Assembly (NCBI RefSeq): GCF_023161965.1
Contig: NZ_JALNTY010000001.1
Coordinates: 788,501 to 852,500, forward strand
Direction: 5' to 3'
DNA from: Anaerosoma tenue
GTDB taxonomy: Bacteria > Actinomycetota > Coriobacteriia > Anaerosomatales > Anaerosomataceae
DNA: 64,000 nt
The position numbers and the translations under genes were made by a program. The stretch's first letter is position 1. The number at the start of each line of letters is the position of its first letter. The notes below the pieces were generated by a model. It was not told the origin of the DNA, ran no database searches, and saw only the letters and a program-made list of their open reading frames with translations. This document shows, in pieces, positions 15,710 to 24,835 of this stretch.

Positions 15710-18700
15710 CTACCAGTTCTCCATCCCGGTCGCGGTGTTGCTCATCGTGTGCTTGTTCGCCCCACCGGAACACCCGCTCGAACTCGAAGAGACGAGGCAG
15801 TCCGAGAGCACGTAGTCGCTCGGGTTCTGGCGCTTGTTGAACCCGCTCACCCACATGTTCGAGAGGTTCCCCTGATACGCAAGCCTGCTTGGCATCGTCT
15901 GGGCGTCACCGATCAAACGGGACACCTTACCGCCGTGCGGCACCAGGATGTGGCACCGGATGCACGGGTAGTTGGAGTGGGCGCCCTTGCGATGGACGAT
16001 GTTGTCGCGCACCTTGTCGGCCGGATGGCAGTTCGTGCAGAAGACACCACCCGAGGTGCCCGAGAAGTTCTGCATCGAGCTGATCGTGATCAGCGTGCCC
16101 TCAAGGGCGCCGGTGCCGGGACCCCATTCGGGCCAGCTGGTATGCGGTCCACGGAGCGAGAACCGCACGGTCGCGCCATGCGGACCCTGCGGGACCGTGA
16201 CGGCCGCGGGGTTGGTGACCCAGTTGCCCGAGCCCGCAGGGCTCTCCACCATCGCGTACGGAGCGGTGGAATCGCCGTGGCAATCGGAGCACATCATCGT
16301 GTCGCCGGGATCCCAGCCATACGCGACCTGGTCGGCGATGAGCGTCGATGTCTGGTACGTTGCCGGATCGGACAGCTTGTCGAGGTAGCCGGGAATCCTC
16401 ACCTTCGAATCCGTGGAGAAGCCGTTGGCGAGGTCGTACTCATAATCGGCCTCGGACTCGTAGTAGTAGCCGTCGAGTGTTGCGAAGACCGGGTGCCGCG
16501 AGTTGTTGCCCACGTTGAAGTCTTGGGCGACGTTGGTCCAGTTGTCGACGGCCGCATTCGTGCCCACGGTCCACGACGACCCCGTCCAGGAGTCCCACAC
16601 CATGTCCCCGCCCCAGCCGGCGAGGTCGGTGTTGGCGCTCGAGTGGCACTTGAAGCAGACCTCGTACTCGTACGCGGCCATCTGCCTGTATACGAGCTCC
16701 ACTCCCGCTCCACCGTCGTGTGCGTAGTCGATCGTAGCGGGGTAGTTCTGCGTGAGCAGCGTACCCAGCGTCGTTGAGACCGCAGCCGCGTCAACACCGA
16801 ACCCGACACCGCGCACGCCCTTGAGGGCGTCGGACACGAGGTTGGTGGTGCCGTACACGTGACGCGCCTTGCCCACGATATGGTGATTGTGGCAGTCGGC
16901 GCACTCCACGTGTTTGTTTGCGCTGATGTAGTCCTGGGTCTCATCCACCGACGAGATCAGGTGCTTCATGTAGTAGTCGGCGGGCTTGTGCCCGAACGGG
17001 CTGTTCGCGGGATCCATCTGGTCGGCTATGGCGCGGTTCGCCGCACCCATCGCCTGCGAGCCGTAGTAGTCGTAGTTGCTCGCGCCGATCTTGTCCGTTG
17101 AGTTGCTGTGACACCGGAAGCACATGTCCTCTTCGTTGATCGCCGCTTCAGAGGCGTCGCGGATCTGACCGAGGGCGTTGAGGAGCCGCTGCTCGGGTGA
17201 GTAATGCACCGTGAACGAGAACGGTGTCGTCTCCGTGTACTGCCCGGGCTCGAGCGTCCCGTGGCACTTGGTGCAGTTGCCGTGGAACTCCGACCCGTCG
17301 GCGAAGTAGGCGGTCGCCGAGTAGTTGTGCGGGGAGTCCGCCCAGTAGTCGTCTTCAACGCGCATCACCGCGGTCGCCGGGAGCGCGTTGTCCGCCTGGC
17401 CCGGCGGCGTGGGGGTGATGCCGTCCACCGAGCGGAGGATCCTGAACGGCAGCGTGTACGAGTGGCAGCTCAGGCAGAGGCCCTCGTCCGTGTTCGATGC
17501 TGTGGGGTTGGCATCAAGGCCGCTGCTGCGCAGGTTGTACGAGTTGCCGAGGCCCTCCCATTCGGTGTGGTCCACGTGGCAGCTGATGCACGAGAGATCC
17601 TGCGTGGTCTCGCCGAAGACCGGATACAGGCCATCCTCGCCGGGCGCCTGATCGGGGTCCGCCGCGTTGAGCACGTGATGATACGACAGGGTGGAGTCCA
17701 CCATGTCGTGCAGCGCGCTGTGACACGCGCTCTCGAAGCAACTGGTCTGACCCGCGGGAGAGCCCATGGGAGCATGGACGTCGCCGTGGCAAACAGTGAG
17801 ACAGTTCTCGGTGTCGTCGCTGTCGTGGCCGGAGCGGATGTCCCACAACCGCAGCTGGTTCCTGTCCGGATCGCCCTCGGCCTTAGGTGCGGCCCGCAAG
17901 AGCCCTGCCACCTCGGCGGATGCGCTCACGGGCACGTAACCGCCGGCGCCGGAGTTCGCTTCGCTGTCCCAGCCGTACGGCCTCCCCGTGCCGGCATCCA
18001 CGTCGGCGGTGGTGTGACAGGTGAAGCAGAAACGCCGCACACCCGCGTCGGTGCCCGTTTCGAGCGACGAACCGAGCACGTCCGAGAACAGCGTGGCGTT
18101 GCCCCGCGTGGAGCCGTGCGGATTGTGGCACTCGTAGCATGGGAGCGGCGAGCCCACGGGCAGGTCACCGCCCGCCGTCATGATGCGGTGGCCGTTGGTG
18201 TCGTTGGCGTTGTGGACCGTGGTGAGAGCCGAGCTGGCGATATCGGCCGCAGCGGACGGCGTGTCGAAGGTCATCCCGCTTGCCGGTGTGGCCGAGTGGC
18301 AGCGGAAGCACACCGCCGCGTAGTCGCCGTCCACGGTATCCGCCGCGGTGCCGCTCGAGCCGCCGAACGTATCGATCAGGCCGTCGTACTCGCTCACGCC
18401 ACGATGTCCTGAGTGGCACCAGAGGCAGTCGCCGGCCACGCGTGTCGCCTCACGACTGGCGAACACCCAATCGTCCATGGAGCCCGACGGGATCGCCGTG
18501 TGCGGATTCGCCACCGGGTCCGCGTAGGTGGTGGCGCCAGGGAACGTGCCGAGGGTGGGATAGCCGGTGGCGTTGCGTGTAGGAGCCGCAAGACTCGGAT
18601 AGACTCCCGTGCCGCGCGAGCGATACCAGCTCTGATCGTCGTCATGGCACGCGTAGCACCATGTGTTGTCCGCACCCGTCACGGTGCGGGTCTCCACCGT

Positions 18701-19228
18701 GACCCCGTCCGGCAGCGTCACGTCTATCGACCGCTGCGGGATGCGGAACCACTCAGTGGAGTCTTCATGCGGATAATGGCAACTCGCACAGGTGTCGGTG
18801 AGATCGGCGCTGCCGCCGGTGCATGCCGCCGCCTCGAGCGCATGACCGCTCGTGCCCGCGAACGAAGCGTTGCTGGATCCCGTCTTCACGTTGACCGCTG
18901 CGGTGCCGTCGTGGCAACCGTAGCAGAACGTGACCCCGTCGAACTCGCCCGTTCCTCCGCCAAGGTCCCTGAGGATGTTGTCGCCGGCCGCCTGGTGAGG
19001 CACGTGACACTGGGTGCACGCGTCGGTCTCGCTCGAGTACGTGGTATGCGGCGTTGCCGCGAGGGCCGGTGGGGAATCGATCGCAACGAGCGCCAGGGCC
19101 CACACCGCCGCGACGATGACGGCACGCAGAACCCGGCGAGAGCGCGTCCGGGAGTCTGCCCCCGCAGTACACGCGCTATCCCCCAGCTGTGCCGATGGAA
19201 CCTCTATGCAACGGTCGATATGCTGCAA
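15710..19228 (-). CDS. Large multiheme c-type cytochrome (about 19 heme sites)
   Basis: Exported protein of about 1172 residues with 17 canonical CxxCH heme sites spread along its length, plus one CX3CH (17786-17803) and one CX4CH (17720-17740). Many sites are followed by PHG/PHE or HGD, and extra histidines that could be distal ligands are abundant. A signal peptide (RRVLRAVIVAAVWALALVAIDSPPALAA) precedes the first motif. Between motifs lie long Gly/Ser/Asp-rich spacers, unlike compact small cytochromes. The TTG at 19228 is favoured by AGGAG seven bases upstream; the frame is open up to 19384. The C-terminus has two non-heme cysteines around a serine run. Probably an extracytoplasmic electron carrier; partner unknown. 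Confidence 0.88.
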   Translation of the reverse strand: MQHIDRCIEVPSAQLGDSACTAGADSRTRSRRVLRAVIVAAVWALALVAIDSPPALAATPHTTYSSETDACTQCHVPHQAAGDNILRDLGGGTGEFDGVTFCYGCHDGTAAVNVKTGSSNASFAGTSGHALEAAACTGGSADLTDTCASCHYPHEDSTEWFRIPQRSIDVTLPDGVTVETRTVTGADNTWCYACHDDDQSWYRSRGTGVYPSLAAPTRNATGYPTLGTFPGATTYADPVANPHTAIPSGSMDDWVFASREATRVAGDCLWCHSGHRGVSEYDGLIDTFGGSSGTAADTVDGDYAAVCFRCHSATPASGMTFDTPSAAADIASSALTTVHNANDTNGHRIMTAGGDLPVGSPLPCYECHNPHGSTRGNATLFSDVLGSSLETGTDAGVRRFCFTCHTTADVDAGTGRPYGWDSEANSGAGGYVPVSASAEVAGLLRAAPKAEGDPDRNQLRLWDIRSGHDSDDTENCLTVCHGDVHAPMGSPAGQTSCFESACHSALHDMVDSTLSYHHVLNAADPDQAPGEDGLYPVFGETTQDLSCISCHVDHTEWEGLGNSYNLRSSGLDANPTASNTDEGLCLSCHSYTLPFRILRSVDGITPTPPGQADNALPATAVMRVEDDYWADSPHNYSATAYFADGSEFHGNCTKCHGTLEPGQYTETTPFSFTVHYSPEQRLLNALGQIRDASEAAINEEDMCFRCHSNSTDKIGASNYDYYGSQAMGAANRAIADQMDPANSPFGHKPADYYMKHLISSVDETQDYISANKHVECADCHNHHIVGKARHVYGTTNLVSDALKGVRGVGFGVDAAAVSTTLGTLLTQNYPATIDYAHDGGAGVELVYRQMAAYEYEVCFKCHSSANTDLAGWGGDMVWDSWTGSSWTVGTNAAVDNWTNVAQDFNVGNNSRHPVFATLDGYYYESEADYEYDLANGFSTDSKVRIPGYLDKLSDPATYQTSTLIADQVAYGWDPGDTMMCSDCHGDSTAPYAMVESPAGSGNWVTNPAAVTVPQGPHGATVRFSLRGPHTSWPEWGPGTGALEGTLITISSMQNFSGTSGGVFCTNCHPADKVRDNIVHRKGAHSNYPCIRCHILVPHGGKVSRLIGDAQTMPSRLAYQGNLSNMWVSGFNKRQNPSDYVLSDCLVSSSSSGCSGGANKHTMSNTATGMENW

Positions 19229-19380
19229 TCCCCAGCTCCTGTGCCGCACTGCACGCGCATGTGGCGCGCCGCCCCCGAAGCGCGCAGCGAACGGGACAAG
19301 CTCGATGCCTGCCTTCACTGACATTGTGACAGAGCCCACACGGCTCTGCCAGACGTCACGACCACTCATGGGGAGCCGCT

Positions 19381-20373
19381 TCACCGCGCTTCCCTGATCC
19401 CGTAGACCATCACACGCCCCGTGCCGGCGTCCGTGATGTAGAGACGGGAGTCCTCAGGCACCCACGCCATACCTCGTGGCGACACGAGGCCCCCCGACGG
19501 GACCGACACCTCGTCGATGGAGTCCACGATCATTCCATCGGCATCCACGATGGCCACCCTGAGAGCGAGGGCATCGAGGACCGCCATCCGGCCGTCTCCA
19601 AGCGCCGCGATCGAACGGGGGGTCATGTGAAGACCCTCGTGCAGAACCACCCGTTCCCCCGAGTCGGGATCGAGAACGATCAATCGACCGGCACCGGGGT
19701 CGGTCACCACGAGCCCCTCGGCCGTCACGGCGAGCCCCGCGGAGAATCCCATCGGGGCCTTAGCGTCGGCTCCCAGTACGCGGGTGTAGGCGCCCCCGGT
19801 GTCGTACACCTTGACCGTACCGTCGGCAGCGTCGGCCACGAAGAACTCGCCCTCGGCATACGTGACTGCGGTGGGCTGGCCAGGCGCCTGACCGCTTGAG
19901 CCGAGAGTAAGCGTGATCGTCGCGGGTGTGGCGGGCTCGGCATCCACCACCACCGCACGGTCCGCGGCGTTGTCTACCACGACGATCCGGCCGTCCGCCA
20001 CGGCGACCACCGACGGATACGCGGAAGCGACGCTGCTGGCCGAAGGGATGACGATAACGCCCGCGTCACCCCCCTCGGCATCGAATATGCGCACGACCCC
20101 CGCATCCGACTCGGCCACGTAGAGGAACTCGCCGTCCCAGGCTATCCCGATGGGGTTGGCGAGCGGCGGCTGCTCCGCTCCGGGGAACATGCCCGCAAGC
20201 ATCACCGTGGCCATGGTATCGCGTGAGAACTCCGCGAGCTCCACCTGCCCCGGCCTGCTCTCCTGCAGCAGGATCGAGACCGTCACCGCCACGGCGACGA
20301 GCACTATCACTGCGAGCATGGCGAAGACGACCGTGCGTGGACGCACCGCCCGTGGAACCCCCTGAGGCGCCAT
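19381..20373 (-). CDS. Membrane-anchored NHL-repeat beta-propeller protein
   Basis: A 330-residue protein with one N-terminal helix (TVVFAMLAVIVLVAVAVTVSILL, about 14-36), then repeated NHL/YVTN-like blades. Examples are PIGIAWDGEFLYVAESDAGVVRIFD, PTAVTYAEGEFFVADAADGTVKVYD and PRGMAWVPEDSRLYITDAGTGRVMVYG. About six blades can be traced, giving a closed propeller outside the membrane. No catalytic motif. The start ATG shares a base with the stop of the preceding cytochrome gene (TGATG), so co-translation is likely. In this setting it may be a scaffold for cytochromes; that is inference. Confidence 0.82.
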   Translation of the reverse strand: MAPQGVPRAVRPRTVVFAMLAVIVLVAVAVTVSILLQESRPGQVELAEFSRDTMATVMLAGMFPGAEQPPLANPIGIAWDGEFLYVAESDAGVVRIFDAEGGDAGVIVIPSASSVASAYPSVVAVADGRIVVVDNAADRAVVVDAEPATPATITLTLGSSGQAPGQPTAVTYAEGEFFVADAADGTVKVYDTGGAYTRVLGADAKAPMGFSAGLAVTAEGLVVTDPGAGRLIVLDPDSGERVVLHEGLHMTPRSIAALGDGRMAVLDALALRVAIVDADGMIVDSIDEVSVPSGGLVSPRGMAWVPEDSRLYITDAGTGRVMVYGIREAR

Positions 20374-21869
20374 CAGAAGTCGACACCCACGATATCCCCG
20401 GGGGTCACCGCATGGCAGATGAGGCAGTTCCCGTCGAGCGGGGAGTCGTAGTAGCGGAGCATGTGGTTGTGATCGGTGCCGTGAGGGCCATGGCACGTGG
20501 TGGTGCAGGTGAGATCGGTCTTCGCGTTCACGTCGTAGTAGACCGGCCGCACCGGATGGTTCTTGTAGCCGCCCGCATGATCGTCATAGTCCGCACGTTC
20601 GTGACACGGGAAGCACACCTCCGGCTGTGCGGCCTTCAGCAGCGGACCCCAGTCCGAGCCGTGCGGCGTATGGCAGCCCCAACATGGCGTGTCCACATGC
20701 ATCGAACGGTCGTAGCTCGCCTGGATCGGCGTGGCGTGGCAGTCGTAACAGATGCCGTTGTCATCGTCGTAGAGCAGCGCGCTGTAGTTGGTGGCGTGCG
20801 CATCATGACACCCCGTGCACTGCAGTGAGATCGTCCCCACCGGGTGGTGGCTCGCCTTGAGGAAGTCGGTCTCGATCCCGGGGTGGCACATGTAGCACAG
20901 ACGTGGCTCCTCGGCGCGCAGGAGCGGCATGTGGTCGGAGCCGTGCGGTTCATGACAGTCGGTGCAAGCGTCGTTGAGGTAGGGCCCGTGCTGCACCGCC
21001 ATGCCCGAGAGCCGGGCCACCGACGGATGACAGGTGAAGCACAGGTCGCGCTGTGCATCCACAAGGATCCCCTTGTAGGCCGAGCCGTGGGGGTTGTGAC
21101 AGTCGGTGCAGTGGAAACCCTGCACGGGCGCGTGCACCTGCATACGTGAGAGTTGCGGACCGAGAGGATGACAGGTGATGCACAGCGACTCGACATCGGC
21201 CGTGAGCATGCTCGCGAAGTCTGACGCGTGCGGATCGTGGCAGTCGACACAGTGACCGTTGGTGAACGGCGCATGCGAATAGGCGGTGTTGCGCATCGAT
21301 CCCATGTCGCCGTGGCAGATCCAGCACAGCTCGTTGCCCGGCAGGACGAGCTCGGACCGCTCACCCTTCACCGGCGTCTCGGTGACGCCCTTGATGTCGC
21401 CACCCTCGGACCCGCCTGCGTCATCCTCGGCGTCGAACACGTCAAGCGCGATCTTGAGGGGCAGCCATTGGACGAGCGTGCGGGTGCGGTTCCAGAACTG
21501 GGAGACACCCTCTATCACCGTCTCGGCCTCTATCAGCCCGTGCGGCGTGTGACACGTGGTGCACTGCTCGGCCATGAACGGGTTGTGGACCACATCGCGA
21601 TCGAACTCCGGGATGAGCTCGGCGTGACACTGGAGACACTCGAGGTTCTCGATGACTCCACGCACCACCTGGTCGTCTCCCTGCAGGACATACGTCTGCG
21701 CGATCGTGGTGACGGCGCACAAGAGGAGCAGGAGCAGCACGACGGCGGCGAACACGCCCCGTCCACGGCGGTCGCGCCCACCCTCTGTCACCGCTCCATC
21801 CGCGGCGTTCTGTACCGCCTCAGCGTCCTGTTCGCTCAACACGCCTCCCCCGGCGATCTGGTCGTGCAT
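20373..21869 (-). CDS. Membrane-anchored multiheme cytochrome (about 15 heme sites), paired-CXXCH type
   Basis: A 498-residue protein with a cytoplasmic leader, one hydrophobic anchor (GVFAAVVLLLLLLCAVTTIA, about 38-57), then 14 CxxCH sites and one CX3CH (20490-20507). The sites alternate in the doubled-CXXCH manner, with CHDPHAS, CHNPHGS, CHEPHGS and CHTPHGS after every second motif, as in NrfB-like and decaheme electron-transfer proteins. No reductase active-site motif (CxxCK) was seen. The anchor suggests a quinol-linked or periplasmic-face electron carrier. The start could instead be the GTG or TTG ten codons in, after a GGGGGAGG. Confidence 0.87.
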   Translation of the reverse strand: MHDQIAGGGVLSEQDAEAVQNAADGAVTEGGRDRRGRGVFAAVVLLLLLLCAVTTIAQTYVLQGDDQVVRGVIENLECLQCHAELIPEFDRDVVHNPFMAEQCTTCHTPHGLIEAETVIEGVSQFWNRTRTLVQWLPLKIALDVFDAEDDAGGSEGGDIKGVTETPVKGERSELVLPGNELCWICHGDMGSMRNTAYSHAPFTNGHCVDCHDPHASDFASMLTADVESLCITCHPLGPQLSRMQVHAPVQGFHCTDCHNPHGSAYKGILVDAQRDLCFTCHPSVARLSGMAVQHGPYLNDACTDCHEPHGSDHMPLLRAEEPRLCYMCHPGIETDFLKASHHPVGTISLQCTGCHDAHATNYSALLYDDDNGICYDCHATPIQASYDRSMHVDTPCWGCHTPHGSDWGPLLKAAQPEVCFPCHERADYDDHAGGYKNHPVRPVYYDVNAKTDLTCTTTCHGPHGTDHNHMLRYYDSPLDGNCLICHAVTPGDIVGVDF

Positions 21870-21901
21870 CGTGTCCGTGCATCATTCGTGTCGCGAGCAC
21901 G

Positions 21902-22978
21902 CTACCCTCGCGGCTGAGTGTGACAGTTCAGGCATAGGTCGTCATCGGTTTCCACGAGGAAGTACGGATTGTCCGACTCGTGAGGGAACACCTGATAGCG
22001 AGGGTTGTCTCCCTCGACGGCCCCATCGACACCGGTGATCGCGAACACCTCGGACGCATCGATCGTCTGGGCTGTGATGTCACCCACGCTCCGTGCGTCC
22101 TCGTGACACTGCTGGCAGATCGGATCGTGTCCGTTCTGGTTGCTGGTGCGTGGATGCGGCATCACGTAGCCGTTGTTGTTGTAGCCGAGAGTACCCATCG
22201 TGTTGTCGGGGTACACGATGTTCTCGTACGTGTAAGGACTGGCGGGGTCAGGCTGCGTGATCTCCGAGTCGACCGGATGGTTGTGGAGCGTGGTCTTCGA
22301 CAGCCGGCCGGCATGGCACGATCCGCACCAGTCGGAGCCGTAGACGTCGATGGCGGCCAGGCCGCCGGTAGGCTCTTGCCGGAGCAGACGGTTGGAGACG
22401 ATCTCGTTGCCTGTGGCGCTGGGCACGCTCGTTCCCGAACGCGCGCGATCCCCGGTGAACGCAGCGACCGTGCTCGCGCCGTGCGGGCTATGACAGTCGG
22501 TGCATGTGAGGCCTCCGGCGGTGCCGGAGAATGCGGCGGTTCGAGAGCCGCCGCTGGTCCCATCGCCACCAGGGATCGACGTGATGGGATCCACGGCCGT
22601 GTCGAGCATCGTGTGCTCAGCAGCCGGCGCTACGCCGGTGCGCGCCTCGATCACGCCGTACACGCCAACGCCGCCGGTCCCGTCGTGACACGTCTCGCAG
22701 GTCGCCAGGACGGTGGCGGCGGGGAGGAGCACGATGCCCCCGGCAGGCGCCTTATGGACCGAGTGGCAGGCTGAGCATTTGTTGCTGGTGGTGGTGTAGT
22801 CCGCATGAGGACCGTACGGCTCCGACTCCGCGAGAGCGGCCGACGTCCCGTGACAGGTCTCGCATGGCGTCTCCGACGTGGCCGCACCCGAGGGATCCTC
22901 CGTGTAATACGCATGCGCAGGCGCCGCGATGCACAGCATCGCGGCGGCGATCATGCTTACGGAGAGTATGCGCCTCAT
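21902..22978 (-). CDS. Exported heptaheme c-type cytochrome
   Basis: A 358-residue protein with a signal peptide (MRRILSVSMIAAAMLCIAAPAHA, cleaved before YYTED) and seven CxxCH sites: CETCH, CSACH, CETCH, CTDCH, CGSCH, CQQCH and CLNCH. Several histidines between motifs could be second axial ligands. No CxxCK or other catalytic signature was seen, so electron transfer rather than nitrite reduction is the best reading. An alternative GTG start lies six bases upstream. First cytochrome transcribed after the NHL gene at 23073. Confidence 0.86.
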   Translation of the reverse strand: MRRILSVSMIAAAMLCIAAPAHAYYTEDPSGAATSETPCETCHGTSAALAESEPYGPHADYTTTSNKCSACHSVHKAPAGGIVLLPAATVLATCETCHDGTGGVGVYGVIEARTGVAPAAEHTMLDTAVDPITSIPGGDGTSGGSRTAAFSGTAGGLTCTDCHSPHGASTVAAFTGDRARSGTSVPSATGNEIVSNRLLRQEPTGGLAAIDVYGSDWCGSCHAGRLSKTTLHNHPVDSEITQPDPASPYTYENIVYPDNTMGTLGYNNNGYVMPHPRTSNQNGHDPICQQCHEDARSVGDITAQTIDASEVFAITGVDGAVEGDNPRYQVFPHESDNPYFLVETDDDLCLNCHTQPRG

Positions 22979-23072
22979 GGCCACATCCCGGTACGACCGC
23001 CTCCCCCAGTCAACGGCGTGTGCGAAAGATCACATCGATGATAGCAAACGAACAGGTCGGAGACAGCACCGG

Positions 23073-24155
23073 TCAGTCGATCAGACGTACGAGTTGGATC
23101 CGCTCATTACCCTTATCGGCAACGACCAAGAATCCCCTGAAAGCAGCGGCGTCGTTCGCGAAGTTCCACTGGCCGGACTCCACACCGCGCTCCCCGTATC
23201 TGACCAGCACCTCTCCCTCGGCGGATATGCGTACGAGATCGAACCCGAACGCGTCCACCACCAGGAGCGATCCGTCCGCCATCACCTCGATGCCACGGGG
23301 CAGCTGCAGCTCGGCATCGCTTTCGGCACTCATGCCTTCAGGCGGCGAACCCACCTGCCACAGCACCGTTCCGTCCACGCTGAACGCGGTGACGCGCGCG
23401 TGATTGGTGTCCGACACGTACACCGTGCGCCCGTCCTCGCTCACCGCGATGCCGTTGGGGTGGTCGAGGTCTCCCGGACCCGCCCCGGGCTTGCCCCACT
23501 GGTCGAGCAGCTCGCCGTCGGTGGAGAAGACCAGCACCTGATAGGTGTCGGTGGCGTAGACGCGGCCGTCGCGCACTGCTACATCGGTGACCGCGATACC
23601 CCGGCCACCGAAGCCGGAGCCTCCCCGACCCACGATGATGTCGGGATCGGGGAACCGCCGGAGCGGCGTTCCGTCGGCGGCGTACACTTCGATCGAGTCG
23701 TTGTAGAAGCTCGCAACGTAGACGTTGCCGTCCTCATCCACGTCGATCCCCACCGGATAGTTGAGCTCGCCGGGATCATAGGTGGCGGGATTACCCGCCG
23801 AGGGCTTCGCGACCCCGAATCCGCCGAACTCGAACCGGAAGCGGCCTTGTTCGTCGAAGACGCAGACCCGGTTGTTCCCCGAGTCGGTCACGTAGATGCG
23901 ATCATCCGCGCCGACCGCGACACCCATCGGCCCGGCGAACCGCGGCGTCTCCCCTTCGCCGGGGCCGTACGTCTCCCAGACGCCCTGCACACCGGCTACC
24001 GAGTCGCCGGACACACCCGGAAGAGCCTCGGGTCTGCCGAGATACCAGTACAGGTAGACGACCAGCCCGACCAGGACCAGCGTCAACAGCACGGCGAGCG
24101 CGGAGAACGCCTGCCGCGCCGTGAAGGCCCCCCTGCGGATCCCGGGCGTCGTCAT
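23073..24155 (-). CDS. Membrane-anchored NHL-repeat beta-propeller protein
   Basis: A 360-residue protein: short Arg-rich start, one hydrophobic helix (ALAVLLTLVLVGLVVYLYWYL, about 19-39), then clear NHL blades. Examples are PMGVAVGADDRIYVTDSGNNRVCVFD, PVGIDVDEDGNVYVASFYNDSIEVY, PNGIAVSEDGRTVYVSDTNHARVTAF and PRGIEVMADGSLLVVDAFG. Paralogue in layout of the protein at 19381-20373. The ATG overlaps the stop of the TPR gene (ATGA). The propeller would sit outside the membrane next to the cytochromes; scaffold or ligand-binding role unproven. Confidence 0.85.
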   Translation of the reverse strand: MTTPGIRRGAFTARQAFSALAVLLTLVLVGLVVYLYWYLGRPEALPGVSGDSVAGVQGVWETYGPGEGETPRFAGPMGVAVGADDRIYVTDSGNNRVCVFDEQGRFRFEFGGFGVAKPSAGNPATYDPGELNYPVGIDVDEDGNVYVASFYNDSIEVYAADGTPLRRFPDPDIIVGRGGSGFGGRGIAVTDVAVRDGRVYATDTYQVLVFSTDGELLDQWGKPGAGPGDLDHPNGIAVSEDGRTVYVSDTNHARVTAFSVDGTVLWQVGSPPEGMSAESDAELQLPRGIEVMADGSLLVVDAFGFDLVRISAEGEVLVRYGERGVESGQWNFANDAAAFRGFLVVADKGNERIQLVRLID

Positions 24156-24835
24156 CGGTCGTCCTCCAGCCTCTCGAGACCCTCGCGCGCCTCCACGTGG
24201 TCGGGCACGTACGTGACCGCGCCCCGGTAGTAGGCGATCGCGGGGTCCGTCAGGCCGAGCTGCTCGCAAGAGTATCCCGCGAGGTACTGGAGGTCGGCGA
24301 ACTCGGGCCGCATCTCGATCACCGGCTCGAGCGCGGTGAGTGCCGACTTGTAGTGCCCCCGGCCGATGTAGTACTCGCCGAGCGCCTTGGCTGCGAGCAC
24401 GTGGTCGGGCGTCACCTCGAGCACGTCCCACAGCACGACCTCGGCCTCATCGCCCCGGTCGAGCGCAAGGAGCGCCACGCCCTTGTTGTAGAGCGCCCCG
24501 GGGTTGCCCGCATCGAGTTCGAGGGCCCGATCGTACATCTCGAGCGCCCGGTCGTAGTCGCCGCCCTGCTGGTACGAGTAGCCCAGGCCGATGAGCGCAT
24601 CGGGGTCAGAAGGATCCGCCTCGACCTCACGTTGCCAGTCCTCCAGCGCCATCTCGGCCACGCTGGCGGGCGGCTCATCGACGATGAGACCGCGGATCAC
24701 GAAGCCGGCGAGAACGGCCACGGCGAGCAGCAGCGCGAGGACGAGCAGGGCCAGCCACGCCGGCACGAGGTCGGCGTCCGGGCCGGATGCGATCTCGTCC
24801 GCATGCACGAGATCCGGGTCGTCGCTCACGCTCAC
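24152..24835 (-). CDS. Membrane-anchored TPR protein
   Basis: A 227-residue protein with one N-terminal helix (WLALLVLALLLAVAVLAGFVIRGLIV, about 27-52). At least four TPR-like repeats follow, for example PDALIGLGYSYQQGGDYDRALEMYDRALELDAGN, PGALYNKGVALLALDRGDEAEVVLWDVLE and AAKALGEYYIGRGHYKSALTALEPVI. Its GTG start overlaps the ligase stop and its own stop overlaps the NHL start, so it links the glycan and cytochrome genes in one translation unit. In cytochrome c maturation, TPR proteins of the CcmH/NrfG kind hold apocytochromes; such a role here is possible. Confidence 0.82.
   Translation of the reverse strand: MSVSDDPDLVHADEIASGPDADLVPAWLALLVLALLLAVAVLAGFVIRGLIVDEPPASVAEMALEDWQREVEADPSDPDALIGLGYSYQQGGDYDRALEMYDRALELDAGNPGALYNKGVALLALDRGDEAEVVLWDVLEVTPDHVLAAKALGEYYIGRGHYKSALTALEPVIEMRPEFADLQYLAGYSCEQLGLTDPAIAYYRGAVTYVPDHVEAREGLERLEDDR

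Noticed and set aside
15710-22978. Nitrite or hydroxylamine reductase identity for the cytochromes
   Set aside because: No CxxCK site or other catalytic signature; many motifs with long spacers instead suggest electron transfer.
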